Positions 8,064 to 17,205 of a DNA stretch of 64,000 bases are shown here, one piece after another. The first letter of the stretch is position 1; each line of letters begins with the position of its first letter. This stretch comes from Arthrobacter sp. GTDB lineage: Bacteria > Actinomycetota > Actinomycetes > Actinomycetales > Micrococcaceae. Location: the NCBI GenBank assembly GCA_023264815.1, contig JAHFUZ010000013.1, forward strand, positions 1-64,000, in the 5' to 3' direction. A model generated the notes under the pieces. That model was not told where the DNA came from and searched no databases. It saw nothing but the letters and a program-made list of their open reading frames with translations. The translations under genes were made by a program, and so were the position numbers.

Positions 8064-9873
8064 CGGGTGCTCCTTCGGTCGTCTGCTGACGCTCCCTGTG
8101 CCCGTCAGCCAATACCCGCTCCATCTCTGCCTTCAGGCGGCGGAGTTCCCCTGCGTCCTTTCGTTTGTGCCACTCCAGCAGGTCCAAGAGGATGGGCCGG
8201 GTGCGCCTGCCGAGCATGAGTGCCGTGCCCACAGGCAGGCGTCGAATCTCGTCCAGGGCGATTACCGGACTCTCACGGATCTGTTCACCGTCCTGCCGCC
8301 CCTGGGAGGACCACGACCGGGTGGTGAGCGTGAGGCTCCGCTCCCCCAGCAACCCAGCGAGTGAACGCAGATCCCGCTCGTCGGATCCACCGCCAAAGAT
8401 CACTTTGATGATCGCCGAGTCCCAGATGGTCGATGCCTCGTCGATGGACCAGCCCGATCGCGCCTGGGATAGGGACTGAAGAACCACCAGCGTAGAGATC
8501 CCAATGCCGCCGCCGTCGGACAGCGCAACTGGAAGCCCAGGCCATGGGGCCAGGTTGGCGATCTCATCGAGGATCAGGGAAAGCGGCGGATCCAATCGGC
8601 CTCCGGCGGACACAAAGGCCATTTCCCGCGCTGCGTTGTCGATGTCATCGATCAGTGCGGATAAGTAAGGTCCTGCAGCAGCTGCCCCCGCTCGAGTACC
8701 AATCAGATAAAGAGTTCCCCGATCCCGTATGAAGGCCTTGGGATCGAACTCTTCCGACTCGTCCTGCGGGTTCAGGGCGGCGAGCACTTTCGGAGATGAC
8801 AGAGGTGCCACCGCCGCCGAAACCCCAATCCACGAATTAGACGTATTCCGCGGGTCATCTTCCAGGATGCCCATCAGGTCGGCCTGCCAGCCAAGTGCAG
8901 CCCCCGGCCGGCTCAGCACCTCCAGTGCCTCCCGCGCCAGTACAGGGCTTGAAGACCAACGTCGGAAAGCCGTCACTCCATCACCGCCCAGCGCCGCTGC
9001 ATGCAGCAGACACTGAAGAACTATCAGCGAGCGCTTCTGCCACGCTGCGTTCTCCCCCTTCATCTCGGTGTCCGCGGTGATGACCAACGCCCGCCGGGTA
9101 GCAATATCAGGATCCTCGCATCCACGTACGGGAGACCAGCGAAGCGTCGACGGAATTCCTGACATGCCCTGCGGATCAAAGACAGTCACGGGTCGGCCTC
9201 CGGACGCCCGGGCCTTCATCGTCACCACCAGGTTGTCGGCGCGCGTCGATGTCGTGACGACTGCCCCCGGCGCATCAAGGATGGCATTGATGACGACATA
9301 GAGCCCCTTCCCGGATCGCGGAGCACCTTGAATCACCATCGATTCTTCAGTGGAAACATGGACGGTGACACCGCGGGAGCGGCCCAGCGTCCACGACACG
9401 TCCTGCACCGAGGGGTTTGCGAGTCCTGGACGCGTGAACTTTCCTCTTTTCCGCACGGCCCGCGCACCAAAATCGTGGAGAATCTCAGCCCGGCGGGCAA
9501 CGCCGTCGCGGTTCAGTATGTCCTGGCGCAGCCAGCCGCCCGATTGCTTCCATCGCCGCCAAAGGACCAATGTACCGACGGCGAGCGCAGCAACCAGAAG
9601 GAGAACGGGAGCCAGAACCCACCAGACGCTGTCTGCACCGAACACACAATCAGCCCGGCGAACAACAACCCATTCCATTCTGTTGGCGACAAGTCCGACG
9701 GCCGCCGCAGGGTTGAAGGGCGACGGCGGCATGGTGCCACACTGCCATGAGCCGGCCACGTGCGCGGCAACCTGCACTGTGAAACAGAGGCATACATACG
9801 CTGCGGCCGCTACAAGGCCAGCAGTGACCAACGGATTGTCGCTTGCCGCCCGCGAGCTCACTGGCCGTCTCAC
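8050..9873 (-). CDS. VirD4/TraG-type conjugative coupling ATPase (T4CP)
   Basis: 607 residues from a GTG at 9873 that overlaps the upstream stop (GTGA). Two N-terminal membrane segments (about 14-35 and 72-92) precede the ATPase domain. Walker A is GAPRSGKG (about 185). Walker B/IIa-like LSLILDEIANLAPWPGLP appears at about 425. The TraM-recognition/TraG C-terminal region includes IWDSAIIKVIFGGGSDERDL. Coupling proteins deliver the relaxase-DNA complex to the secretion channel. The gene sits directly after the VirB4-like ATPase gene, as expected. Confidence 0.92.
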   Translation of the reverse strand: MRRPVSSRAASDNPLVTAGLVAAAAYVCLCFTVQVAAHVAGSWQCGTMPPSPFNPAAAVGLVANRMEWVVVRRADCVFGADSVWWVLAPVLLLVAALAVGTLVLWRRWKQSGGWLRQDILNRDGVARRAEILHDFGARAVRKRGKFTRPGLANPSVQDVSWTLGRSRGVTVHVSTEESMVIQGAPRSGKGLYVVINAILDAPGAVVTTSTRADNLVVTMKARASGGRPVTVFDPQGMSGIPSTLRWSPVRGCEDPDIATRRALVITADTEMKGENAAWQKRSLIVLQCLLHAAALGGDGVTAFRRWSSSPVLAREALEVLSRPGAALGWQADLMGILEDDPRNTSNSWIGVSAAVAPLSSPKVLAALNPQDESEEFDPKAFIRDRGTLYLIGTRAGAAAAGPYLSALIDDIDNAAREMAFVSAGGRLDPPLSLILDEIANLAPWPGLPVALSDGGGIGISTLVVLQSLSQARSGWSIDEASTIWDSAIIKVIFGGGSDERDLRSLAGLLGERSLTLTTRSWSSQGRQDGEQIRESPVIALDEIRRLPVGTALMLGRRTRPILLDLLEWHKRKDAGELRRLKAEMERVLADGHRERQQTTEGAPDAQP

Positions 9874-11315
9874 AGCATCCTGTCGTCTGTTCCGAAGACG
9901 GCGAGTTCATCGGTGGTCACTCGGTTGGCAACGATGAAGGAGCGGTTGCCCACTTTCCAGAGCCCGACGCCCTTTGGAAGGTTCTCAACATGCTCGCACT
10001 CCGCTTCGGTCAGGCCGAGCGCTTCCTTGGTCAGGCGCATCGCGTCGTGCTTCTGGCGGTAGATGATCCTGGTGTCAGCTTCAGTCAGCAGGCCCAGCGC
10101 TTTCTGTCTGTGTCCACTGGTGCTGTCACCGATCTCGTTGAGGTCGGCGACCTTGTGCATGATGAGCAGGTTTGCGATCCCGTACGTTCTAGCGAGCCGC
10201 CACTGCTCGCTCATTTTTGCCAGCATGTACGGATCTGCGAGCATGCGCCACCCCTCGTCGTACACCACCAGGCGCTTGCCGCCGTCGGGGTTGGTGATGG
10301 CGGCTTCCAGCCATGTGGCGCCGCAGGCTGCGGCCAGCGAAAGGGCCTGCTCGGACGCTCCGATCAGAGCTGAGGTGTCCATCACCATCATCGGGGCGTC
10401 AGCGTCGAAGGCCACTGTGGATGGCGCATCGAACATGCCTTCGAGATCACCGGACACGGTCCGTCGCAGTGAATGGCTGACGGCGGTTGCTCCGTCTGAG
10501 CCGACCAGGGCGGTCATCTCCTTCGACGGCTTGAGGAGGTGATCCAGCACCATGGGCAGGGTTGGGTCTGAGTTCTCAGCCATGGTTTCCATGAGCGCGA
10601 TGTCCAAGGCTGTGTGCTCCACGGGGCGAAGGGGCGTGCCCTGCCGCATGAGCGAGACCAAGGCCCCAAGGAGATAACGACGCCGTTGTCTCACTACCGC
10701 TTGCCACTGAGCCTCCGTCAGGGCAGTGGAGCGGGGGCCGGCGTCGAGGGGATTTACCCGAGCAGGACGGCCTGGGCCGATGGAAATGACCTTGCCGCCA
10801 ACAGCCTCCGCTACGGCAACCCACTCACCTTTGGGGTCAGACGCAACGGCGGCCTTTCGGCCCAGTGTGATTGACCGCGTCACCAGCGACTTGCCGCACA
10901 TCGACTTGCCGGTGCCAACCGTCCCGATCACCACGATGGACGGGCCGCTGATGATCCCCTTGTCGTACAGGATCCAGGGATCGTAGGAGAAGGCTCCGGA
11001 TCCGAAAACGTCGGTGCCGATGTAGGTTCCCTCGTGCCCCAGCCCCGACTCTGTAAGGAACGGGTAGGCGGCGGCAAACGTCATGGTTGATGCGCGGTGG
11101 GGCGCGGGCCGCAACCGATGCGGACCCCGCAGGGAGTTCGGCTTGTTACTCCCCCAGTCACCCGCGAGGCGAAAGGCACTGAATTCCTGCTGTTTATCCT
11201 CTGCCGCGGCGCACGCCGGCACTGCCCGGGGAGGCAAGATCCGCCGTCGTGCTTTCCGTTCTGTCCATTTCCTTCCCGACGGCAGGTACTCGAAGCTAGT
11301 GGATGCTCGCTTCAA
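9870..11315 (-). CDS. VirB4-like conjugation ATPase
   Basis: 481 residues from a TTG at 11315. That codon overlaps the upstream stop (TTGA) and is preceded by GGAAGGGG, so it is a better start than the track start 48 bases upstream. The family core AYPFLTESGLGHEGTYIG .. YDPWILYDKG is followed by Walker A GTVGTGKS (about 135), DPKGEW, and Walker B LVVYDEGWRML (about 345). The relay motif LLIMHKVADLNEIGD follows. It powers assembly of, or secretion through, the type IV channel and pairs with the SCO6880-like protein encoded upstream. Confidence 0.88.
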   Translation of the reverse strand: MKRASTSFEYLPSGRKWTERKARRRILPPRAVPACAAAEDKQQEFSAFRLAGDWGSNKPNSLRGPHRLRPAPHRASTMTFAAAYPFLTESGLGHEGTYIGTDVFGSGAFSYDPWILYDKGIISGPSIVVIGTVGTGKSMCGKSLVTRSITLGRKAAVASDPKGEWVAVAEAVGGKVISIGPGRPARVNPLDAGPRSTALTEAQWQAVVRQRRRYLLGALVSLMRQGTPLRPVEHTALDIALMETMAENSDPTLPMVLDHLLKPSKEMTALVGSDGATAVSHSLRRTVSGDLEGMFDAPSTVAFDADAPMMVMDTSALIGASEQALSLAAACGATWLEAAITNPDGGKRLVVYDEGWRMLADPYMLAKMSEQWRLARTYGIANLLIMHKVADLNEIGDSTSGHRQKALGLLTEADTRIIYRQKHDAMRLTKEALGLTEAECEHVENLPKGVGLWKVGNRSFIVANRVTTDELAVFGTDDRML

Positions 11316-12808
11316 CGCAGTCCCCTTCCAAGCGGCAGACCACCGGCAACAAACGCGGACCATTGCTGTCCGTAGAGAAGCCGAAGCTCAACGAATGCTC
11401 CGGCCGCAGCGGACTCAAGTTCCTGGCGATGGCGTGCCAAGTCCTCCAGCGTGGTCGCCGTGACGGTGATGTAGGCAGCCGGGCGGACGTCACCATGGCC
11501 GGCGACGATCTCTTCCTCCCTCTGGATTACTTCTTCTTCCTCGGCCTTTTGCTCACGGGTGAGTGGCCTGTCGAAGCGGGCGTTGATGCGGCGGCGGGTC
11601 TCATGCGCCTCCTGTGCGGAGCGAATGTCACGGAGGGCTTCTGCGGTAGGCACTGCCCGTATGACTTCCGTGAACGTGTGGCGGAATTCGCCCACGTAGA
11701 TGAGTGGGTGCAGGAAGCCCGGAAACACTTTCTGGCGCGGCCATTCAGCAATCCAGAAAGTCTGGTGGAACCCGGTGTCCGTCCGCAGGTAGGTCCAGTG
11801 TTCCTCAACGGCCATCGGGCCATGGCGGTGGAGACGATCCATCTCCTCATTTGCCTGCTCGTCCGACGGCGGGGCTGCCGCCACCGACGCTTTGGCAGCC
11901 GGCAAAGCAGCGGGGTCGAAGGCGCCACGAATGATCCCTAGCAGGCCAGGTTCCCCAATCCACTCGTCCACCTTCACGCTGTGCGTACCGAGCGACGTCT
12001 TCATGGCCTCGACTTCCAGCCGCAGGACGCGTTCCAGCCCTGCCAGTCCCCCGCCCGACTCCTTGATCCGCCGTCGAGCCTTGCTAGTGTCCAGGACGAC
12101 TGCGACCAAAAGTTCATGGCTCATGGTTGATCCGGCTGCACCGAGCAAGTCCTCATACGCACGTTGTCCCCACGCAATCTTCTCTCCGGTTTGGGCCGTG
12201 ATGGCGTTGTCTTTGTAGAACTCCCAGAGCGCCGACGACGGATAGGGCACGGTGTAATCCTGGACCGCGATCCTCGCCACGCCTGGCCGCTGGGCCATTC
12301 CGGCTTGCACACGCGACCAGGCTTGGACCGCCCAGGCTTTGTCGTCTGCGTCTAAGAGTGCAAAAGACCTCGTGCTGCAGCGCAACACCGCGATTGCCTC
12401 CCCGCCGTGGCGGTCGACCATGAAGCACTCGCCGGCTGCCGTTGTTCGGATCTCCAGGTTGCCGAGGCCGCCCGGGAGCGCGAGCCGGCCAGCAAGTTGC
12501 GGAGCTGCGGGCTTTGCAAGGAACCGCGTTTGTCCTGCCGCTGCCCGGTAGAAGAAGACGGCGAGCTGTTTAGCCCATGCCGGATAAGGGATGCGGGAAT
12601 ACTGGAGGAGCCCGAGCAGCATAAGCCCAAGCCATAGGGGGCCGGAGGCGAACAGGCCAGCGGGGCCGCTACTCGCGGAGGCCACCACGGCAACTACCCC
12701 TCCCCCTGCGACGATCAGCAGCTGGTACCACTTGAGCCCGAGGAAGAATCCGCGGCGCTCGTATCTCGGAAATTTCACGGCTTCAAGGGCACGGGCATCT
12801 TCAGACAT
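11312..12808 (-). CDS. SCO6880-family conjugation protein (PrgI/VirB4 N-terminal-like)
   Basis: 498 residues from the ATG at 12808, which has a perfect GGAGG seven to eight bases upstream; the longer track ORF start is rejected. The N-terminus (MSEDARALEAVKFPRYERRGFFLGLKWYQ) runs into two membrane segments (about 32-53 and 55-72), the PrgI-like part. The soluble remainder resembles the N-terminal domain of VirB4-type ATPases but lacks a Walker motif, as in the SCO6880 family. It overlaps its neighbours on both sides by 4 to 8 bases. In this system the SCO6880 protein and the downstream ATPase appear to be a split VirB4. Confidence 0.88.
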   Translation of the reverse strand: MSEDARALEAVKFPRYERRGFFLGLKWYQLLIVAGGGVVAVVASASSGPAGLFASGPLWLGLMLLGLLQYSRIPYPAWAKQLAVFFYRAAAGQTRFLAKPAAPQLAGRLALPGGLGNLEIRTTAAGECFMVDRHGGEAIAVLRCSTRSFALLDADDKAWAVQAWSRVQAGMAQRPGVARIAVQDYTVPYPSSALWEFYKDNAITAQTGEKIAWGQRAYEDLLGAAGSTMSHELLVAVVLDTSKARRRIKESGGGLAGLERVLRLEVEAMKTSLGTHSVKVDEWIGEPGLLGIIRGAFDPAALPAAKASVAAAPPSDEQANEEMDRLHRHGPMAVEEHWTYLRTDTGFHQTFWIAEWPRQKVFPGFLHPLIYVGEFRHTFTEVIRAVPTAEALRDIRSAQEAHETRRRINARFDRPLTREQKAEEEEVIQREEEIVAGHGDVRPAAYITVTATTLEDLARHRQELESAAAGAFVELRLLYGQQWSAFVAGGLPLGRGLR

Positions 12809-14174
12809 GTGGGGTACCTCCGTTCGGAGGGTCGATTCTTGGGGGATGGGGTTTCGGAGGCTGCACCCGAGAAGGGGCAGGTGCGTTCGCGTCGGGATGT
12901 GCTCGCGGTTCGGCACCTCCGAGGTTCGCCTGTCGCGCGTGCGCTGAGTCAGTGCCGATTTGCTCGTGAGGGCCTATGCGCACTAAACCCTGCTCCTGCA
13001 CCGGTGGATGCACGCTGGGCGGGGCTCCTGTCATTGGCACGGTCCTCAGGCCCGACAAGCTCTGGTCACCGTGGGGCGACGGTACCCCGGACCGGACAGC
13101 GGGCGCCGACACTTGTGTCGGGAAACCGTTACGGCTTGAGCTGATCGGCCGAGTCATGGCGGATCGATTCACCAGGCCCGCAAGCGTTAGTCGACCACCT
13201 GTCTGCAGACTGAACTGGCGAGCCGCCATGCTGCCGCTCCGGGACAGGACATGGCCGCCTCCGGCTGTTTGGGCCGCTGCTGCGAGTTCCCCTCCCGCGA
13301 AGCTAACCAAACGAAGGGCCATCAGAGGTGCACCGCAAGCAAGCGCCATGCCCACCGTGCCGGCGGCCAGGCCCGCAAAAGACTTGGACTCGGCAAAGAG
13401 CTTGACGGCGACTGCCAAAACTGTTGCGGCCAACGGCTTCGCCAGAACCAAGGCCATAACCACCTCGCACCAGCGGCGTGCCCAGGACTTTGTCTTGTCC
13501 CAGGGCAGAAGCATCAGGGCCACCGGCGCGACGGCCGCCAATACGACAAGTGCAAAGGAACGGAAGATCATCGAGCACATCAGGATGAAGGCAAGGATCC
13601 ACACGACAATAACTGCCATCACCGTAACAACGACGGCGCCGACTGGGCCTCCTGTTGTCCCAGGTGCAAGCGAGACCAAGTTCCATTCCCGACCGCTTCC
13701 TTCTGGTGCCCGTTCAAACCCGAAGAGCCTCATAAACACGAGGTATGGGTCCGAACCGATCGATTCGAGCAGCGCGGCTGAGGCTAAGTCGCTCACCCGA
13801 GTGATTTGCCGGATCAGATAGACAGCAGCCCCGACAAGTGGAATGGCGACAGCGCCGCCGAGCATCGCGCGGCCGATGCGTCTCGGCTGCTGACTGACCA
13901 GGCCTGACAGAACCTGGAGGATCATCACGACGACGAGCGGCGTCATCATGACGACCACCCACCAGCTCGTTAGGCCTTTGATGGAGAGCCATTGGGAGTC
14001 ATCGACGTTCGACACGGTGAAGGCGCCGGTAATGAAGGCCCAAAGCCAGGACGCCATGTTCTGGAGGATGCTGGCGAACAGAGACGTGACTGCTTCCAGG
14101 GCGTTGTCGTTAGCCTGTGAGACCAAACCGCAGCCGGGCGGCCACCATCCATTGAGGTCGCACTCAACGGGCAT
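12801..14174 (-). CDS. VirB6/TrbL-like polytopic channel protein
   Basis: 457 residues. The first 300 contain about seven hydrophobic segments (for example WWVVVMMTPLVVVMILQVL, AVVVTVMAVIVVWILAFILM, FALVVLAAVAPVALMLL). The last 150 are Pro/Ser/Gly/His-rich and probably cytoplasmic and disordered. A LPWDKTKSWARRWCEVV loop matches TrbL/VirB6-type proteins of actinobacteria. It starts 3 bases after the pilin-like gene and overlaps the SCO6880-like gene by 8 bases. It forms part of the inner-membrane channel. Confidence 0.85.
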   Translation of the reverse strand: MPVECDLNGWWPPGCGLVSQANDNALEAVTSLFASILQNMASWLWAFITGAFTVSNVDDSQWLSIKGLTSWWVVVMMTPLVVVMILQVLSGLVSQQPRRIGRAMLGGAVAIPLVGAAVYLIRQITRVSDLASAALLESIGSDPYLVFMRLFGFERAPEGSGREWNLVSLAPGTTGGPVGAVVVTVMAVIVVWILAFILMCSMIFRSFALVVLAAVAPVALMLLPWDKTKSWARRWCEVVMALVLAKPLAATVLAVAVKLFAESKSFAGLAAGTVGMALACGAPLMALRLVSFAGGELAAAAQTAGGGHVLSRSGSMAARQFSLQTGGRLTLAGLVNRSAMTRPISSSRNGFPTQVSAPAVRSGVPSPHGDQSLSGLRTVPMTGAPPSVHPPVQEQGLVRIGPHEQIGTDSAHARQANLGGAEPRAHPDANAPAPSRVQPPKPHPPRIDPPNGGTPHV

Positions 14175-14177
14175 GAT

Positions 14178-14465
14178 CTAAAACCCAAGCGGGAAGGCGG
14201 TCTGCGACCAGAGGATGTAGCCGTTGATGCCGCCGAGGATGGCAGCCACCGGGCCGGTCCAAAGGAGGATCACGCCGCCGCCGGAGGCAAGGCGTGACGA
14301 CTGGCTAAGTTTGCCGGCCAAAAGCATCGCGGCACCGATTATGGCCACGATGGCAATGATGATGAAAGCGCCGACGAGGATGCCGCCGCCGATCTGTTTG
14401 AGCGATTCCAGGAAGGGAAAGCTAGCATTCGGGGTGATTCCCGGGTCCACCGCTGCGAAAAACAT
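14178..14465 (-). CDS. Small VirB2/TrbC-like membrane protein
   Basis: 95 residues, ATG with GGAGCACCA upstream. Two long hydrophobic helices (about residues 26-52 and 62-88) are separated by a short polar loop (AGKLSQSSRLASGG), the layout of type IV pilin subunits such as VirB2/TrbC. It is the first gene of the secretion operon and is preceded by the shared control element. Pilin assignment rests on topology and position. Confidence 0.72.
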   Translation of the reverse strand: MFFAAVDPGITPNASFPFLESLKQIGGGILVGAFIIIAIVAIIGAAMLLAGKLSQSSRLASGGGVILLWTGPVAAILGGINGYILWSQTAFPLGF

Positions 14466-14513
14466 TGGTGCTCCGTCCGTTGTAATCCATGGAGTGAGCA
14501 GATGAGCTCACGG

Positions 14514-14549
14514 GTTCATAGGTGTGGCGGAGCAAAGCGACATGACTCG
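14514..14549 (-). promoter_or_regulatory. Copy 2 of shared transfer-operon control element
   Basis: Minus-strand GAGTCATGTCGCT, 9 variable bases, CACA, then ATGAAC, 49 bases upstream of the pilin-like gene. It is identical in spacing to the copy before the ArdC-like gene. The 13-base left block is identical in both copies. Confidence 0.6.
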
Positions 14550-15173
14550 ATCAGCGATCACCATTCTTTAAGCGGCAAGAGCACCAGACGTGCGATGACC
14601 GTAGTGAAATGGCAGTAACGGGCGTGGATGCCCCTTAGGGAGGCCGCCAGGACTGCCCAAGGCGATTGCACCGCCTGCTGCTTCTCCGGGTTTGGGGCCC
14701 TGCTTTGAGATGAATGGGCCCAAGTCCTCCGTCCTATCGAGGGGCCTGATGGATGCCGCTTTTTGGGCTGCTCCCACCCGGGGGCATATTTCAGCGTTTC
14801 GGAGCAAGCATGGTCTTCCCGACTCCCGGGGATCTATGTGAGGGGTATGTTTTTCGCTCATACACGAGGAGAAAAGATCCCTGCTAAATCAGCACAAACA
14901 GCCCCCTCCCACTGCGATCACCACATGCTCACTAAGTGTCGAGTTCCGACAGCACGCGCCGGCCAAACTCGCCGTCGAGGGTGAAGGAAAGAGTTGGTGG
15001 TGCATCCGCGTAGGTTCCCGGAACTGAAGGCTCGGCCCTGTTTCGCCGCCGCTCGGATTTCGGTCGTGGTCACAGGAGGCTCACGGGCAGCGCTCCGATG
15101 CCGTTTTTTGCGGTTTTCCACATACTCAACGACTCCCCTATCGGCAGCCGGCCACTGATGCTGCACTGGAGCC
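14550..15173. other. About 620 bases without a convincing gene
   Basis: Short ORFs exist on both strands (for example 14568-14861 minus), but none has a ribosome site or recognisable protein. The region separates the conjugation module from the cargo. No terminator with a T-run or transposon end was recognised. Confidence 0.5.
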
Positions 15174-15305
15174 ATGCTCAGCTACGAAGACATCATCCTG
15201 CCCGGAGGGGAACGGGTCCTGGTCATCCAGGAGCACGAGGACGGCCGCTGCTGGTGCGGCGAAATCTGGGATTGGCGGGCACCGCCCAGTCATTTAAGTG
15301 TTTAG
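15174..15305 (+). CDS. Possible 43-residue cysteine/tryptophan-rich small protein
   Basis: ATG at 15174, stop TAG at 15303-15305, too short for the ORF track. The product MLSYEDIILPGG.. contains RCWCGEIWDW, an unusual C-x-C motif among tryptophans. The composition looks protein-like (LPGGERVLVIQEHEDG). GGAG lies only 3 bases from the start, which is poor. It could be a fragment of a longer gene. Unknown function; low certainty. Confidence 0.35.
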   Translation: MLSYEDIILPGGERVLVIQEHEDGRCWCGEIWDWRAPPSHLSV

Positions 15306-15599
15306 GTTCGGGGCCGCTTCCCAGCACGGTGCTGGTCCGGTCTAAAGCAAACACCGTCGATGCGCGGCCAGGGACGTACAGGAATCTCGATCATCAGGGA
15401 GTGCAGAGGTCCACGGTCGTCGGGACACGTGGGGGAAATAAAACGCGAAACGGAACCTCGACGCGGCAGGGCCCTAAGGTCTTGCCCGGGGCTTCCCAGC
15501 CGAAGGCCTGTTCTTGGGGTGGCTTGTGAAAAAGTGAAATATCCAACGCTAAGGTTTTGCGCCAGCGGTTGCGAAACGTCCCTCTAGGCCGGCTTAAAT

Positions 15600-15737
15600 C
15601 CTCGCCCGGGCCGCACGTGGCGGGCGCGGCAACCGCTCGGCCTGGCTGTGCATCATCGGATTCGCCGCTAGTGTTCAACTTCACCGTCGTCAACGTGTAC
15701 TTCCCCGGCCTGCACTCCTACTCCAGACGCACCTGAC
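15600..15737 (+). pseudogene. Remnant of the 3' end of ccsB (cytochrome c biogenesis)
   Basis: One frame reads ARAARGGRGNRSAWLCIIGFAA, and after a one-base frame slip near 15670 the next reads VFNFTVVNVYFPGLHSYS before a stop. The same stretch of the intact ccsB in this window (23369-24481) is RATRGWTGTRAAWLSIVGYL..VVFNFTIVNQFFNGLHSYSGL. The homology starts abruptly at about 15600, right after a stop codon, so only the last ~45 codons remain and they are frameshifted. It is the scar of a lost second cytochrome c biogenesis block and lies directly before a ctaG gene. Confidence 0.82.
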
Positions 15738-15767
15738 CCCGTCCCCGGCACCGCGGCGGCCGAATAA

Positions 15768-15780
15768 CGATGTATCATCG
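15768..15780. promoter_or_regulatory. Short palindrome upstream of ctaG
   Basis: CGATG-TAT-CATCG is a perfect 5+3+5 dyad, 22 bases before the ctaG start. Position and symmetry suggest an operator, but no binding protein is identified. Confidence 0.35.
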
Positions 15781-15801
15781 CTTCGGTGAAGGGAACCTGC
15801 C

Positions 15802-16704
15802 ATGCCACCGATTGACCAGTGGGTCGCGTTCGAACCCCTCGCGGGCTCGCCAATCGCCGTCGCCGCCCTGCTGCTCGCGGCGCTATACCTGAGGGGGGCG
15901 ATCTGGATGTGGCGGCATCGCCGTCGCTGGGCAATCGCCCGTACGGCATCGTTCTTGACCGGATGCGTCCTGATCTTTGCCGTCACGACGTTCGGCGTGA
16001 ACCGCCTGGCCGAGGAGTTCGTCTCGGGCCTGGTGTTCCAACAGATCACCCTGTTGACCGTCGTCCCGCCGCTTCTCATCGCTGGCTCGCCGGGGCGTCT
16101 TCTCCTGCGCAGTACACCGCACACCGACCTCGGACGACTCGTGCTCCGCGCCGCGCACGCGGGACTCCGATCACGATTCTGCCGCGCCGCACTACACCCC
16201 GTGGTCGCCATCGTCGCCGCGATCCTGCTGTACCCGGCTCTCTATCTCACAGACGTCATCAGCATCATCATGCGCATCCCCTCCGGCCATGACGCCATGT
16301 TGTTCATCTTCCTCGTCCTCGGCGTCATCTCGGCGATACCGCTATGGTCGTCCGACCCCTTGCCACGTGTCCCATCCTTCGCTGTGCGGTTCGTCGACAT
16401 CGTCGTCGAGCTCCAAATCCATGCCGTCTTCGGCCTGATCCTGCTCCGAACCGGGACACCGCTTTTCAGTGCATACGCCAACCCCACCGGCGACCATGAT
16501 CCGATCCTCGATCAGGCGATCGCCGGGACCCTGGTATGGACCTATGCAGAACTGCCGCTATTCGTGGTACTCATCGTCTGCCTTTCCCGCTGGCGCACCC
16601 GGGAGATGCGCACCTCGAAGCAACGACAACGCGTCGAGGATGCAGAGCTCGACACATACAACGAATACCTCGCAAGTATGGCCCAGGGACGCCTTGAGAG
16701 GTAG
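15802..16704 (+). CDS. ctaG: CtaG-family cytochrome c oxidase assembly protein (copy 1)
   Basis: 300 residues, ATG with GAAGGGAAC upstream. Seven or so hydrophobic segments form the caa3_CtaG domain: AALYLRGAIWMWRHRRRWAIART, VFQQITLLTVVPPLLIAGSP, LHPVVAIVAAILLYPALYLT and SSDPLPRVPSF. The charged tail ends in AELDTYNEYLA, a motif shared with the copy at 53211 and the fusion at 50448. CtaG proteins are membrane proteins used in inserting copper into cytochrome oxidase. The surrounding remnant of ccsB suggests this copy belonged to a larger respiratory block. Confidence 0.9.
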   Translation: MPPIDQWVAFEPLAGSPIAVAALLLAALYLRGAIWMWRHRRRWAIARTASFLTGCVLIFAVTTFGVNRLAEEFVSGLVFQQITLLTVVPPLLIAGSPGRLLLRSTPHTDLGRLVLRAAHAGLRSRFCRAALHPVVAIVAAILLYPALYLTDVISIIMRIPSGHDAMLFIFLVLGVISAIPLWSSDPLPRVPSFAVRFVDIVVELQIHAVFGLILLRTGTPLFSAYANPTGDHDPILDQAIAGTLVWTYAELPLFVVLIVCLSRWRTREMRTSKQRQRVEDAELDTYNEYLASMAQGRLER

Positions 16705-17205
16705 TGGGATCCTCGTGTGTCGCGGCCAGCGCATCAGTGCCGGCCCCAAGCGACCAAGGTACTGCTGGTTCCGGGCAGCCGGTGACGTCGTTTATTTTCC
16801 ACGGTCGTCCTCTCGTCAGCCCGTATTCCGGGCCGGAATAAGAAAGCTTAGCGCCTGCCGCAGGCGGCCGGCTTGGGTAGCAGGCTGAGTAATCAGTGAG
16901 CGCCGTTCAGCCGCCGCGCGTACCGGCTCAAACCGTGCAGGTACCGCCGCCGGCCGCCGGCAACCCTGAGCCGATAAAGAGGATCACGGCGTACTAAACA
17001 GCGGCATCCACACGAACTGCCGTGTCGGTAAAGCGATGAAGGGCCCAGGGCAGTCATGGCCGCAAGCCAGGGCACTGCCGGTGAGCAGCGGCGGTGCCCG
17101 GCCAACCACCCCGGGGTGAGATACTGCAGTTCAGGCGGCACGAGTACCGGTGATTAGTGTGCCTATCCCGACAATCCACGCCAGTTATTCAACCCAGGGG
17201 AAACA
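16705..17205. other. Intergenic, no gene recognised; contains short perfect palindromes
   Basis: TATTCCGG-G-CCGGAATA (16824-16840) is a perfect 17-base dyad. A CGCCTGC-C-GCAGGCG hairpin follows about 15 bases later. These may terminate ctaG transcription or act as operators. ORFs on either strand here look like shadows. Confidence 0.4.

Noticed and set aside
14568-14861. 97-codon minus-strand ORF in the gap after the pilin gene
   Set aside because: No ribosome site, low-complexity Gly/Pro sequence, no recognisable domain.
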